From Brachionus koreanus (Eukaryota; Rotifera; Eurotatoria; Ploima; Brachionidae), in NCBI GenBank assembly GCA_016987375.1, contig PJRA01000453.1, positions 651,638-715,637 on the forward strand: a stretch of 64,000 nt of DNA, in the 5' to 3' direction. Shown here one piece after another: positions 22,852-33,042 of this stretch (position 1 is its first letter; every line of letters begins with the position of its first letter). Below the pieces are notes generated by a model. It was given only the letters and a program-made list of their open reading frames with translations. It did no database searches and had not been told where the DNA came from. Position numbers and translations under genes: made by a program.

Positions 22852-24044
22852 TTTATTTTCTTAATAAAATTCAAATAAAATTAAAATAATTTCTGTTTTT
22901 TTTTTAAATTGGTCTTGAAATATTTAAAAAATATTTTTTACTCTAAAAATTTTTCATTTAAAATGATAATTTAATTCTCAAAGAGCTCTTAAAATATTTT
23001 TGTAATATTTTTCTCATAGAGGTTTAATAGTACAAAATAAATTTAAACTTGATTGGTTTTTATTGTTCAAAAGATATTTGATTCAATAATATTATAATAT
23101 ATTATTTGAGGCGACATTATGTTTGGATTAGCCCTAAAAGAAATCAACCTAGACAAAAACGTAAAACAAAAGCCTAAAAAGCTTTACAGTAATAGAACAA
23201 GCTCTTGCTAAAAGAAATTTTTACAATGAGAAAAATTATTTTCACTTGTTAAATCTTTTTAAAAGAATTCTTATCGATTTTTGCTTTAAATTCAAATAAA
23301 TTTTAAGAATTAAATAAATAATTAAAATTATGGTTGACAGAAATAAGTATTTGAAAATAAATTTAAAGCAAAATCATTAAACTTTGAGCTTTTTTTAATA
23401 CTTTTTTAGCTTCTAGCTAAACAGCATGCTTTTCTAAACTATTTTTATAAATCTTTTAAAAGGTTTCAAGCATCGAAACTAAGTTTTTCAGAACAATTTT
23501 TATTTGCATTAAGTTTTTACATTTAAATTCATTCAAGTTATATAGCAACCTAAAAAAAATTTCAATAAAATAGATTTTAAATTGAATTGTACTATTAAAT
23601 AGGGTTCAGGGCTTGTTGATTGAGACAAGAAAACAATCAACAAAAAAAGTCTGAATATTTTTTGTTGATAATTTTCAAGCTACTAATTCATTACTATTAA
23701 AAATTCGGCAAACTTTAAGTTAAATTTTTTTACTTTTTGAGTTGTTGCCATTGTTACAATGTTAAAAAAATTTACTTTTAAAAAACTAGAATTTAGTTTA
23801 TCATTCAATAATAAATAATGCTTTATTGCTTTAACCTATTAAAAAAAAAGTTAATCGAAAAAAAATTGAGAAGAAAAAAAGACATTCATATAAAAATTAA
23901 AAACTATAATCTCATAGAATAAAAAGCTTGGTTATAAAATTCAATTTTTAAAAAATAAATGAGCATTAAAGTTGCATTAGATGATCAATCTAATTTGTTA
24001 ATTAAAAATTTAAATTAAATTAAAATAGTAATTAGTAATGTTGG

Positions 24045-24097
24045 CAATCGATTATCAATAATCGATTTAATAATCGACTTACTTTAAATCGATTAAT
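24045..24097. repeat. cluster of ATCGAT motifs
   Basis: Four ATCGA words with flanking TAAT lie within about 50 bases (AATCGATTA, AATCGATTT, AATCGACTT, AATCGATTA). This is either a short decayed repeat or a factor-binding cluster. It stands out because CG is rare in this DNA. Confidence 0.35.
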
Positions 24098-24309
24098 TTT
24101 TTTTAAGTTGAATTTTAAATCTCCTAATTTATATCTGATTAAAAAGTTAAATAAGATAGAATTTTACTCAATACCAAAAATTTTACATTTTTTAAAAATA
24201 TTTTTATAAGTCAATTAAATTTTCTATATAATCTCTTTTTTTAATTCAATGATTGTTTTTCTATAATTTTAACATCATCCGCTGAATAACTAGCTGCACT
24301 TAAAGGGTT

Positions 24310-24390
24310 TTTTTGTATCAACTGAAACATTTTCAAAACGATTTTTAGACTCTTAGAAAAAAAGCTATTTTAATTTAAGCCTTCGAGCCT
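24310..24390 (+). repeat. foldback family 2, half copy
   Basis: CGATTTTTAGACTCTTAG and its flanks match the right arm of the inverted repeat at 33860-34225 (CGATTTTTAGACCCTTAG), including the preceding TATCAACTGA/TATCAGTTGA word. Only one arm is present. Confidence 0.5.
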
Positions 24391-25011
24391 TTGTGTGTTA
24401 ATTTATAGTTCTTTTTTCCTTCCAAAAAATCTTAAATAAATAAGTGTAAATACTAATAATTTAATTTCCTAATTTAGTTAAAATTTATTTGAATAATAGA
24501 TTTTATATTAAGAAATTTTTTAGCTTTATAAATAGAAGTAAATAAGAGAACTAAAAATTGTTACAATAGAATTCTAAAAACTTTTTAAAAGTTTATTTTT
24601 ACAATTTTTAAATCAAGTTTCTTTTATTTTTTTTTCAAATTAAAATTAAAAAATAAAATCTAAAATTTTTTTCTTAATTGGCAAAATTATTTTTGCTAAT
24701 ATATTTTTTAAATGCGCAATTTTATTCCATTTAAAAAAGCGACTGACTTAAAAATAAAAATTTTTTTTCCTAACCCAATTTTTAGCACTAATAAAGCGTA
24801 ACTTTAAAGTTTTTCTTGTTTTTTGGGCTTATTTTTAGACGATTTATTTTATTTTTTTTTCAAATTAACATGAAAATTTTTGTGATTTTTCATTTGGATT
24901 TTTCACAGATGCAAATCAGCAAACAAGTTATAAATAACTCAATTAATTTTGGTATGTAACCAATGCATTAATAACATACCAAAAATGAATGGGATAGTGA
25001 AACAATTTTAA

Positions 25012-25400
25012 AAAAAAACAACATTTAAAATTAAAAGAAATTAGATTTGATCTAAACTTGAGTCAAAATTTATCATTTACCAAATTTATTATTTTGTGAA
25101 ATTTATCACAATAGAATAGAACAATATGTTAAAAATTCTTATAACTTTTCTTTTTTAAGAATCAAAAGTTGAAAGTTCAGCTTCTTAGGTCTGCATATTT
25201 CGGCGAATATTTTGCATGCTGAATTATTCTTACTACTTGGCTTTTGATTCTTAAAAAAGAAAAGTTATAAGAATTTTTAACATATTGTTCTATTCTATTG
25301 TGATAAATTTCACAAAATCATAAAATTGGTAAATGATAAATTTTGACTCAAGTTTAGATCAAATCTAATTTCTTTTAATTTTAAATGCTGTTTTTTTTTC
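25012..25400. repeat. near-perfect inverted repeat, foldback family 1, copy B
   Basis: The left arm (25012-25168) and right arm (25241-25400) are almost exact reverse complements, with a 72-base loop. The inner ends are AAGAATCAAAAG and CTTTTGATTCTT; both arms carry the TTTGTGAAATTTATCACA type word seen at copy A. The very high arm identity implies recent insertion or homogenisation. No coding potential. Confidence 0.85.
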
Positions 25401-26329
25401 AACTTGATTTATGATAAAATTGAAAAAAAAATTTATATAGAATAATAAAATCTATTGAATAGAAAACTAATAAAGGAAGTAACAAAAAGGGTTGAAAAGA
25501 CCCGTCCAGTTTTTGAGTATTAATCATCAGGCTCATGTCATGAAAGATGACCGGTTAAGACTTCATTTATTTAATTTTTAAAGATATTTATTAAAAATTA
25601 AAATTTATTTAATTGATCTTAAAAAAAATTTAAAAAAGCAAAAATCGAAATATTCAAGTTAAATTTTTTGAATTTTATTTCAAATTCTGAACCATCCTAT
25701 TTTGAAAAAATAATATCAGTTAAAGTGTTGAACTCCATGACGACGTATGATAACGAGCCTAGACCGAACAGTCTTTGCATGGTCTTGTGCAACCTTTTAA
25801 AAGCATCGACGAAATTTAGTTACTTTTTACAAGGTTGTACAAGGCTTTTCTGATGGTTTCGTACATTTTTTACTAACAACTTATCGAAAATTCAACTTTT
25901 TGAGATAATTTTTTTATTTTAAAGCTAGGATCAGTCTGATTTTAAATTCTTAAAAAAATTGCGAAAAGTCTTGTCCACTCTATTAGCAAATTAAACTTGA
26001 TTTTTGTACCATTTTTTTGTTCTATTTAAACCCGTTATTTTTAATGACATAATGAAATAATAAATAAATAAAAAACTACATTATTAATTTATTAAAAACA
26101 AAATTATTTAATTTTATAAGATGTTTTTTTTAATCATATAAATATGGTGTTAAATATTTCATTTTGATGAACATTCAATTTTATTCAATAAAAGAATTAA
26201 GAACAAATATTCTGAAATATTAACGAAATATTTTGTTAATTTTATTTTAGTTAATTTAGTAAAATTCTCAAAAAATAGCATAAATGAACATATTTATTTA
26301 ATTACATAATAAATAATTAAAATAGTTAA

Positions 26330-28015
26330 ATGGCGCCAAAAAAAGAGAAAATTAATAAAGAATCTGATATTGAACAAAACTTGGTTACTAAAACGGAACC
26401 AAACGAGCCAAGTGATTTGAATCCAATGGAAAAAGCAGTCAATTGCATTTACTGGTTCCGTAAAGCGCTGCGCTTACACGATAACCCAAGTTTAGCCCAT
26501 GCAATAAAAAATAGTCAATATGTATATCCAATCTTTATTCTTGATCCATGGTTTGTTCAAAATGCCAAAGTAGGTCCAAATCGTTGGAGATTTTTACTCG
26601 AATCTTTAAACGATTTAAACGAGCAGTTAATTCGCAAGAACTCGCGTCTCATCCTAATACGAGGTAATCCAAGTGCTGTTTTCAAAGAGAAAATTAAAGA
26701 ATGGAACATAGATTTAATATGCTTTGAATCAGACACCGAACCTTATGCCAAATCACGTGATCAGGAAATAACCAAGATAGCAATGGAATGCAATGTTAAA
26801 GTAGAGACCAAATATGGACATACTTTGTATAATCCGGACTATATTTACAAAAAAAACAATGAAAAAATACCACTTCAGTATCAGTCATTCGTAGGCATGC
26901 TGTCCAAAATTGGAGACCCACCTAAGCCAATCGATGAACCAACTATTATGTTCAATAAACTTGAATTAGACCATAACTTGTACAAAATACCAGATTTGAG
27001 TTCAATAGGAGTTGATCCCGCTCAATGTGGACCTAGACTATATCCAGGTGGAGAGACCGAGGCCTTAAGACGTCTTGAAGAAAAATTCAAAAATGAATCA
27101 TGGATCTGTTCATTTGAAAAACCAAATACTAGTCCAAATAGTCTAATGCCTAGCACTACAGTTCTAAGTCCTTATTTGAAATTTGGATGTCTCAGTGTTA
27201 GAACATTTTATTGGCGATTAAAACAAGCATATGCCAAAAGAAAGCATTCCATGCCTCCAGTCTCACTAGAAGGACAATTGTTGTTCAGGGAATTTTTTTA
27301 TTATGTCGGAGGGTTTACTCCGAATTTTAATAAAATAGAAGGTAATCCGGTATGTAGACAAATAAAATGGGATGATAAACCGGAGTATGTGCAAGCTTGG
27401 AAAGAGGCAAGAACTGGATTTCCATTCATAGATGCTATAATGACACAATTAAGGACTGAGGGCTGGATTCATCATTTGGCCCGGCACGCAGTAGCTTGTT
27501 TTTTGACCAGAGGTGATTTGTTCTGTAGTTGGGAAAAGGGACAAGAAGTATTCGAAGAATATTTGCTTGATCAAGACTGGAGTTTGAATGCAGCAAATTG
27601 GATGTGGCTAAGTGCATCAGCTTTTTTTCATCAATATTTTAGAGTATATAGTCCGATTGCATTCGGAAAAAAAACAGATGAAAATGGAGATTTTATTAGA
27701 AAGTATGTTCCTGTGCTCAAAACTTTTCCAACAAAGTATATTTATGAACCTTGGACAGCACCTCTTGAAGTTCAAAAAAGACACAATTGTATTATTGGTA
27801 AAGATTATCCGCGTCCGATAGTCGACCACAATGTTATAAGCAAATTAAATATTAGCCGAATGAAAAAAGCTTATGAAGAGACTAAATCGGCTTTGGCCGA
27901 TGATGGTGATGTTAAGAAATCCAAGCCAACAAGCTCTAAATCAGTTAAAAATCCTCCTAAATCAGAAAAAACTAGTCCTGATACAAGACCTCCTTCTAAA
28001 AAAACCAAAAAATAA
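26330..28015 (+). CDS. phr6-4: (6-4) photolyase, single exon
   Basis: A flavoprotein that uses blue light to repair pyrimidine (6-4) photoproducts in DNA. A 561-residue frame without introns, near the family's ~525 plus a longer N-terminus. The N-terminal antenna domain begins NCIYWFRKALRLHDNP. The FAD domain includes TTVLSPYLKFGCLS and EGWIHHLARHAVACFLTRGD, with the two catalytic-type histidines at 382 and 386, and VYSPIAFGKKTDENGD and IGKDYPRPIVDH, which resemble (6-4) photolyases more than clock cryptochromes. The electron-transfer Trp triad is kept (W347, W401, W424), and Asn420 lies in DWSLNAA. The usual Trp of LLWREFF is Phe (F319). The Lys/Ser/Pro-rich end (PPSKKTKK) looks like a nuclear localisation signal. 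A polyadenylation signal AATAAA lies at 28070-28075. Confidence 0.93.
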   Translation: MAPKKEKINKESDIEQNLVTKTEPNEPSDLNPMEKAVNCIYWFRKALRLHDNPSLAHAIKNSQYVYPIFILDPWFVQNAKVGPNRWRFLLESLNDLNEQLIRKNSRLILIRGNPSAVFKEKIKEWNIDLICFESDTEPYAKSRDQEITKIAMECNVKVETKYGHTLYNPDYIYKKNNEKIPLQYQSFVGMLSKIGDPPKPIDEPTIMFNKLELDHNLYKIPDLSSIGVDPAQCGPRLYPGGETEALRRLEEKFKNESWICSFEKPNTSPNSLMPSTTVLSPYLKFGCLSVRTFYWRLKQAYAKRKHSMPPVSLEGQLLFREFFYYVGGFTPNFNKIEGNPVCRQIKWDDKPEYVQAWKEARTGFPFIDAIMTQLRTEGWIHHLARHAVACFLTRGDLFCSWEKGQEVFEEYLLDQDWSLNAANWMWLSASAFFHQYFRVYSPIAFGKKTDENGDFIRKYVPVLKTFPTKYIYEPWTAPLEVQKRHNCIIGKDYPRPIVDHNVISKLNISRMKKAYEETKSALADDGDVKKSKPTSSKSVKNPPKSEKTSPDTRPPSKKTKK

Positions 28016-29133
28016 TTTTTCTGAATTTTTCTTAGTTTCGTTATGAATTAAATTTTGTAAATTTTGCCGAATAAAATTTTTTAATTTTATTTAAATTTAA
28101 TTTTCCTTAAAAATATTAATAAAACTGTTTTTTAGAAATTTGATAAAAAATATGTCAAAATTTTCAATAAAGACAAATTCATGATATTTTGCAAAATTTT
28201 TGGAACTATGCACTTATTATAAAGTTTTTAATTTTTTTGTTTGTCATCAAGTTGGCATCATTCTCTAGACAAAACAACACGCATTATACATATTAGAGCC
28301 TAGTGTCGTCAACCTTAATTTTTTATTTAACCAAAAACTTCATAATATTTTTTTTCAAACAATTTAGCTATCTTTTGAGCTCAATATAATAATTTTCTTA
28401 ATATACGTTCACAATATATAGTCACAAATTACCATTTTTTAAGTCGCCTTTAAAAAACTATTAATTAATCAGTGTAGATAGAAATATTTGAACCAAAATT
28501 CACACTAATACAAATACATAAAAGACATATTAGTTTTATAGGTATTACTTTACTTGGTCAAATCAAAGAAAAATCTAATTTATACTCACCGAGACTCTTT
28601 AGACGTTAAAAATAATCAAATCATGGGCTCAAAGGGATGATAATATCGTAGTTCCTTCGGTCATTTATCCGAAAACCATCCATCATCATCATCATCAAAA
28701 AGAAGAATCACTCACTCGTCAGATATTTTTAGACTTTGAAGGCATGTTAATTATTTATTGATTAAATTCCTGAATAAAGCACCAATTTTACCAAGTTTTT
28801 ATTTTTTTTAAGTGTATCAAAAAAATTTAAATTTGTTTTAAAATTTCAATAACAATCAAATTAGCACCAAAAAATGATAATAAAATATAACAATTAATTA
28901 ACTATTTTGAATTATATGCCAACCTTGAGCATTTTTTTTTTCATTACTGGCTTAGGTTATGAACTTATAACCATATAAATATAACCATATCATAATATTT
29001 TTAGGATACTTAAAAAAAATATTTTACTAGAATTAAAAACTTTAAAAATTAGTTACTCAAAAATATAATGTTCAAATTTAAATTTTATTTTTATAAAAAT
29101 TAAAAATTAAAGATGAATTTGTAAATAAAAGTA
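28016..29133. other. intergenic, convergent gene ends
   Basis: 3' flanks of the photolyase (plus) and the first receptor (minus). It contains a short CAT trinucleotide microsatellite near 28680-28697 and a less AT-rich patch at 28570-28745 without an open frame. No gene is seen. Confidence 0.5.
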
Positions 29134-30249
29134 TTAGTCTATTTTAGATGTTTTTATTAAATCTTTAGATGATTTGTTAATAGATGAATCACCAGTTGCA
29201 GCTTTAGCAGATGAATCTTGAATTTTTTTCCTACAGTTGCACAACATTTTGAACTTAATCCGAAAATGCTTCCTATAAAGTGCATTAATTTTGAATAAAG
29301 CCAAAAAATTAAAGGCAACAAAGCTAAATGTGAACATGTCAGTTAAATTAAGAATAATTCTTCCATATCTGGTACTAAACAATTTACTAAAAAAGAAACC
29401 AAAGCATACAATTTGTGGTAGAGTACAAATCATAAACATAAATGAATAAATGATAATAAATCTTGATATTTGACGTCTTCTTTTTTTTTTTTGACAATTG
29501 TTGGATGTCTTTAAGCTTTTAGTTGATTCTAATCGTATTTTCATTAAAAAATTGCACACAATCATTATTGAAAATGGCACAAAACAAAAAACAGCTAAAT
29601 GAATGTGGTCCCAAGTTGGATAAAAGCTGTAAAAATTTGACTCATAAAAGTTTATTATTTCATAATTCATTGTTGAATTAATCAAAGTTCCATTTATTTC
29701 AATAGTTTCGTTGAGTTCAATTTTTTTCATTACTCCGATAAAAAAAAGTATGTGACAATTTAAAATAAATAGAAATAACAAAATTAAAAAAGAAAACAAA
29801 TAAGTTTTTCTAATATTAAAGAAATTACTATGTGGAAAATAGACTTTGATTACTTGATCCACAGACATATAAGTTAAAAGCCATGAAATACAGTGTAGGG
29901 AAAAAAATTGGCTAAACGTAAATATCTTACAAGTTGGTATGGACAAGCTTTCGATTATGTTTTGTTGATCAATTTGGTACTCAGTTCTATGACTAAATGA
30001 ATTTTTAGACAAAATTAGAAGAAAAACATTCAAGTTCCATGTATACATTGAAGGAATTTTGAAAATAAACACAAAAAATAAGATTATAAATGTTGTGCTT
30101 TTTTTTAGCTTTTTGGAACGGCAAACAAAAGCCGAAAATGCATTGCTAAGTGTTCCGCAAATGGTCAAAACCAAAGCATACACTGAAATGATATTAAGAA
30201 GAATTGCTTCTATTGTACATAAAGATGAAGAACAAATGTTAAAAGACAT
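29134..30249 (-). CDS. 7TM rhodopsin-like orphan receptor 1
   Basis: A 371-residue intronless seven-helix receptor, presumably G-protein coupled at the cell surface. Helix 1 is near residues 18-42, helix 2 near SFIILFFVFIF-type residues 50-65, and helix 3 includes ISWLLTYMSVDQVIKVYFP, where the DRY position reads DQV. The second extracellular loop has three glycosylation sequons (NET, NGT, NST). Helix 5 is near MIVCNFLM, helix 6 carries MICTLPQIVCFGFFF (CxLP in place of CWLP), and helix 7 ends FNFLALFKINALYRKHFR instead of NPxxY. Cys at helix 3 (PTCKIF) could form the conserved disulphide. The basic C-tail is Ser/Lys-rich. It is the first of three related genes in tandem. The ligand is unknown; peptide receptors are the nearest guess. 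Confidence 0.85.
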   Translation of the reverse strand: MSFNICSSSLCTIEAILLNIISVYALVLTICGTLSNAFSAFVCRSKKLKKSTTFIILFFVFIFKIPSMYTWNLNVFLLILSKNSFSHRTEYQIDQQNIIESLSIPTCKIFTFSQFFSLHCISWLLTYMSVDQVIKVYFPHSNFFNIRKTYLFSFLILLFLFILNCHILFFIGVMKKIELNETIEINGTLINSTMNYEIINFYESNFYSFYPTWDHIHLAVFCFVPFSIMIVCNFLMKIRLESTKSLKTSNNCQKKKRRRQISRFIIIYSFMFMICTLPQIVCFGFFFSKLFSTRYGRIILNLTDMFTFSFVAFNFLALFKINALYRKHFRIKFKMLCNCRKKIQDSSAKAATGDSSINKSSKDLIKTSKID

Positions 30250-32125
30250 TTTTAAAATTTTTCTAAATGTCTAAAATTGATTTTAATATGCAGGTTGGAT
30301 TTCAGATAATTTCCTTTCAAAAATTGAATTTTTTATTTAATTTTTTCTTATTTGAAAATTAATATTCTACTAAAAGAAACATTTAAAAAAATCTATTTAT
30401 TGGATAAAATTCAATTTGAAGTAGAAAAAAATTAATTAAAATTTTAATAGCAGATGGTTCTTTAATTGTTCAAACATAATATCCTATTTTAAATTACATC
30501 ATGTGATTTACAAGATTAAACAAGTTGTTTAACATGAACTAAATTTGAATTTGTAAAAATTAAGTAAAAAGTGTCAAATATTTTTTAATTTTCTCCATTA
30601 AAACAATTGAAAATTTTATTTGATTTTAGAATAAACACATGCTCTCACCAAACATCATATTATTATTTACTTGCACAATAGCATCAGTGTTTGCAAATTG
30701 TTTTCAAATGAATTTAAATGTCTAAAATAATTGTCAAAATTTCAGGAATTAATTAATTATTATTTAATATTAATAGTAAAAAAAGGCCAAATTTTGCTCT
30801 ATGTCTCTTATATCTCTAAACATACAATATATTAAAATACATTTATCTAGTATTCTGGTTTATTTCAATAATTTGGTTATTTTTTTCATTTATAAAGGCA
30901 AAGTAAAGTTTTTGATCAAATTTCATTTCTCAAAAAATTTTAAATTTACCATTAAGATTTCTTTGCAATTTTATAAACTAGAATTCTTTTTCAAAAATTT
31001 AATAAAAAAACTTTGAAATTTAAAAATAAATGTAAAAATCTGGGAGTAACTTTAATTGTGCATTTAAATTTTTTTTATCATATTTGAATAATTTTACTTG
31101 TGAATCATATTTGCCTTTGCTGTTAAAAGTATACTTCGAAGAGATAAAAAAAAATATTTCAGGCTGGTTTGGACCTTGGACTTGAATAACGCAAATGGTG
31201 TAAAAAATTAAGCACATATTCAACTATTTAGAATAGCGATTTAAGGCGAATTTAGAATGATTTAATTTTTTTTTCTTATAATGACATTAATTTTATTATT
31301 TTATTGAAAAATACAATTAAATTAAGTAACAGAAGAGTCGAGAAAACCAATCACTTGAAGTTTTATCTCTCTGTTGACTTCTCAAAACTTTAAATGAACA
31401 TGAATATAATTAAACTCTTTACATCATTACATCTTTACATCTTTAGTTCAAATTTGAATCGAAAAACTTTAATGATGTTAATAATTTTTTGGAAAAATAT
31501 GGGTTATATGCTTTTCAACATAGATTTTTAGAAAGAATGTTATCGTTCTCTTTTAAGTCTCTATTCTATCATAACTCGCNNNNNNNNNNNNNNNNNNNNN
31601 NNNNNNNNNNNNNNNNNNNNNNNNNNNNNNNNNNNNNNNNNNNNNNNNNNNNNNNNNNNNNNNNNNNNNNNNNNNNNNNNNNNNNNNNNNNNNNNNNNNN
31701 NNNNNNNNNNNNNNNNNNNNNNNNNNNNNNNNNNNNNNNNNNNNNNNNNNNNNNNNNNNNNNNNNNNNNNNNNNNNNNNNNNNNNNNNNNNNNNNNNNNN
31801 NNNNNNNNNNNNNNNNNNNNNNNNNNNNNNNNNNNNNNNNNNNNNNNNNNNNNNNNNNNNNNNNNNNNNNNNNNNNNNNNNNNNNNNNNNNNNNNNNNNN
31901 NNNNNNNNNNNNNNNNNNNNTGAGTTTTCAGGCAGTAGAGATAAAATAAAAGATGAAATTAATAATTCAATTTTTTAAAGTAAAATAAGGTTTTCAAAAA
32001 TTTAAAAAAAAAATTGAGTAATTTTGAAAATATTTTGAAATCACAAGCTTTATATATAAATTTTATTCAAAAAAAATTAAATTATACTTGTTCTAATACA
32101 GACATGTGCATGTGCATTTTATACA
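30250..32125. other. intergenic with assembly gap
   Basis: Spacer between receptors 1 and 2. Bases 31580-31920 are unknown (341 N). The remainder is AT-rich with no convincing frame; short frames at 30801-31016 and 31020-31223 look random. Anything inside the gap cannot be judged. Confidence 0.5.
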
Positions 32126-33042
32126 TTACTTCTCTTTGTTACGAACAAAAACATTTTTAAATTTGAAAAAAAATTTTTTCCTATACAAATTGTTCATTTT
32201 AAAAAAAGCTAAAAAATTAAAAGCAATAAAGCTAAAATTAATTTCGTTGCTTAAATTAAGAACAATTCTTCCATGTTGAGTGCTGAATAAAGGCATGAAA
32301 AAAAAGCCAAAGCAAATTACTTGGGGTAGGGTACAAAGCATGAATAAAAACGAGTAAATGATTATAAACCGGGATATTTGTTTGCGCTTTTTCACAGTAC
32401 GGCTTTCATTTGAAAGGTTTAAAGCTTTGTCTGGTTTAAGACGAATTTTCATCAAAATATTACAAATGATCATTCAGTACTTGGTCCGTTACTATTCCTG
32501 ATCTTCATAAATGATTTACCAGAGTTAGTAAATCACTTTTGCAAGTTGTTTGCGGATGACAGCAAATTGATTAGCATCATTAGAAATACAAATATGTAAG
32601 TAATTCTTATGTTAAAAAAAAGTGTGGTGGGAAAAAGTACTTTGATGGTCTGATCAATTGTCATGTATGTTAAGAGCCATGAGATGGAATGCAATGAAAA
32701 AAATTGCATAAACGCAAATATTTTACAAGTTGGTATTGAGAGACTTTCTATGACATTTTGCTGATCTATGTTGTATTGGACTAATGGACTATTTTTATCT
32801 TTTGGTATAATAAGGAGAAAAACATCCAGATTCCATGTGTACATTGATGGAATTTTGAATATAAAGATGAAAAAAAGAATTATGAATGTAGTATTCTTTT
32901 TTAAGCTTGAAGAGCGACAAACCATAGCTGAAAAACCGTTGGCCAAAGTTCCAAATATGATAATTACCAATGCGTATACTGATATTGCTTTTAGAATTGT
33001 TTTTTCAAAATAACAAATGCTCGTTTGGCACTCAAAAGGCAT
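32126..33042 (-). pseudogene. 7TM receptor 2, broken by retroelement sequence
   Basis: Two pieces of a close paralogue of receptor 1. The N-terminal piece (about 32590-33042) covers helices 1-3 and the start of helix 4 (MPFECQTSICYF to NIRITYIF). The C-terminal piece (32126-32473) resumes at MIICNILMKIRL in helix 5 and runs to the end (NVFVRNKEK). About 77 residues of receptor 1 between these points, covering helix 4 and the second extracellular loop, are missing. In their place is ~115 bases of reverse transcriptase sequence in the opposite orientation. Both remaining pieces are free of stops and frameshifts, so the break is recent or is an assembly artefact. It cannot make a normal receptor. 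Confidence 0.8.
32474..32600 (+). mobile_element. non-LTR retrotransposon reverse transcriptase fragment
   Basis: The plus strand reads SVLGPLLFLIFINDLPE and then CKLFADDSKL, two adjacent hallmark regions of LINE reverse transcriptases (the second contains the FADD form of the catalytic YxDD box). Only this ~120-base piece is present, with no poly(A) tail or other domain. It sits exactly between the two halves of receptor 2. Confidence 0.85.

Larger units (their letters stand above)
22852..26329. other. gene-poor intergenic DNA
   Basis: About 3.5 kb of extremely AT-rich DNA between the divergently arranged PABPN1 and photolyase genes. It holds an ATCGAT-rich cluster (24045-24097), a half copy of foldback family 2 (24310-24390), a near-perfect inverted repeat (25012-25400), and a less AT-rich patch at 25480-25870 with no sustained frame. 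No gene is seen. Confidence 0.6.

Noticed and set aside
25668..25853. 61-codon frame and a minus-strand stretch reading AFKRLHKTMQRLFGLG
   Set aside because: The patch is less AT-rich, but frames are short and broken on both strands and no splice model joins them.
26330..28015. Photolyase as a clock cryptochrome
   Set aside because: VYSPIAFGKKTDENGD, the FEKP...PNSL segment and the short basic tail fit (6-4) photolyases better, though the two families are close.
31489..31923. 144-codon frame running into the N gap
   Set aside because: Nearly all of it is unknown bases; the readable 30 codons show no coding character.
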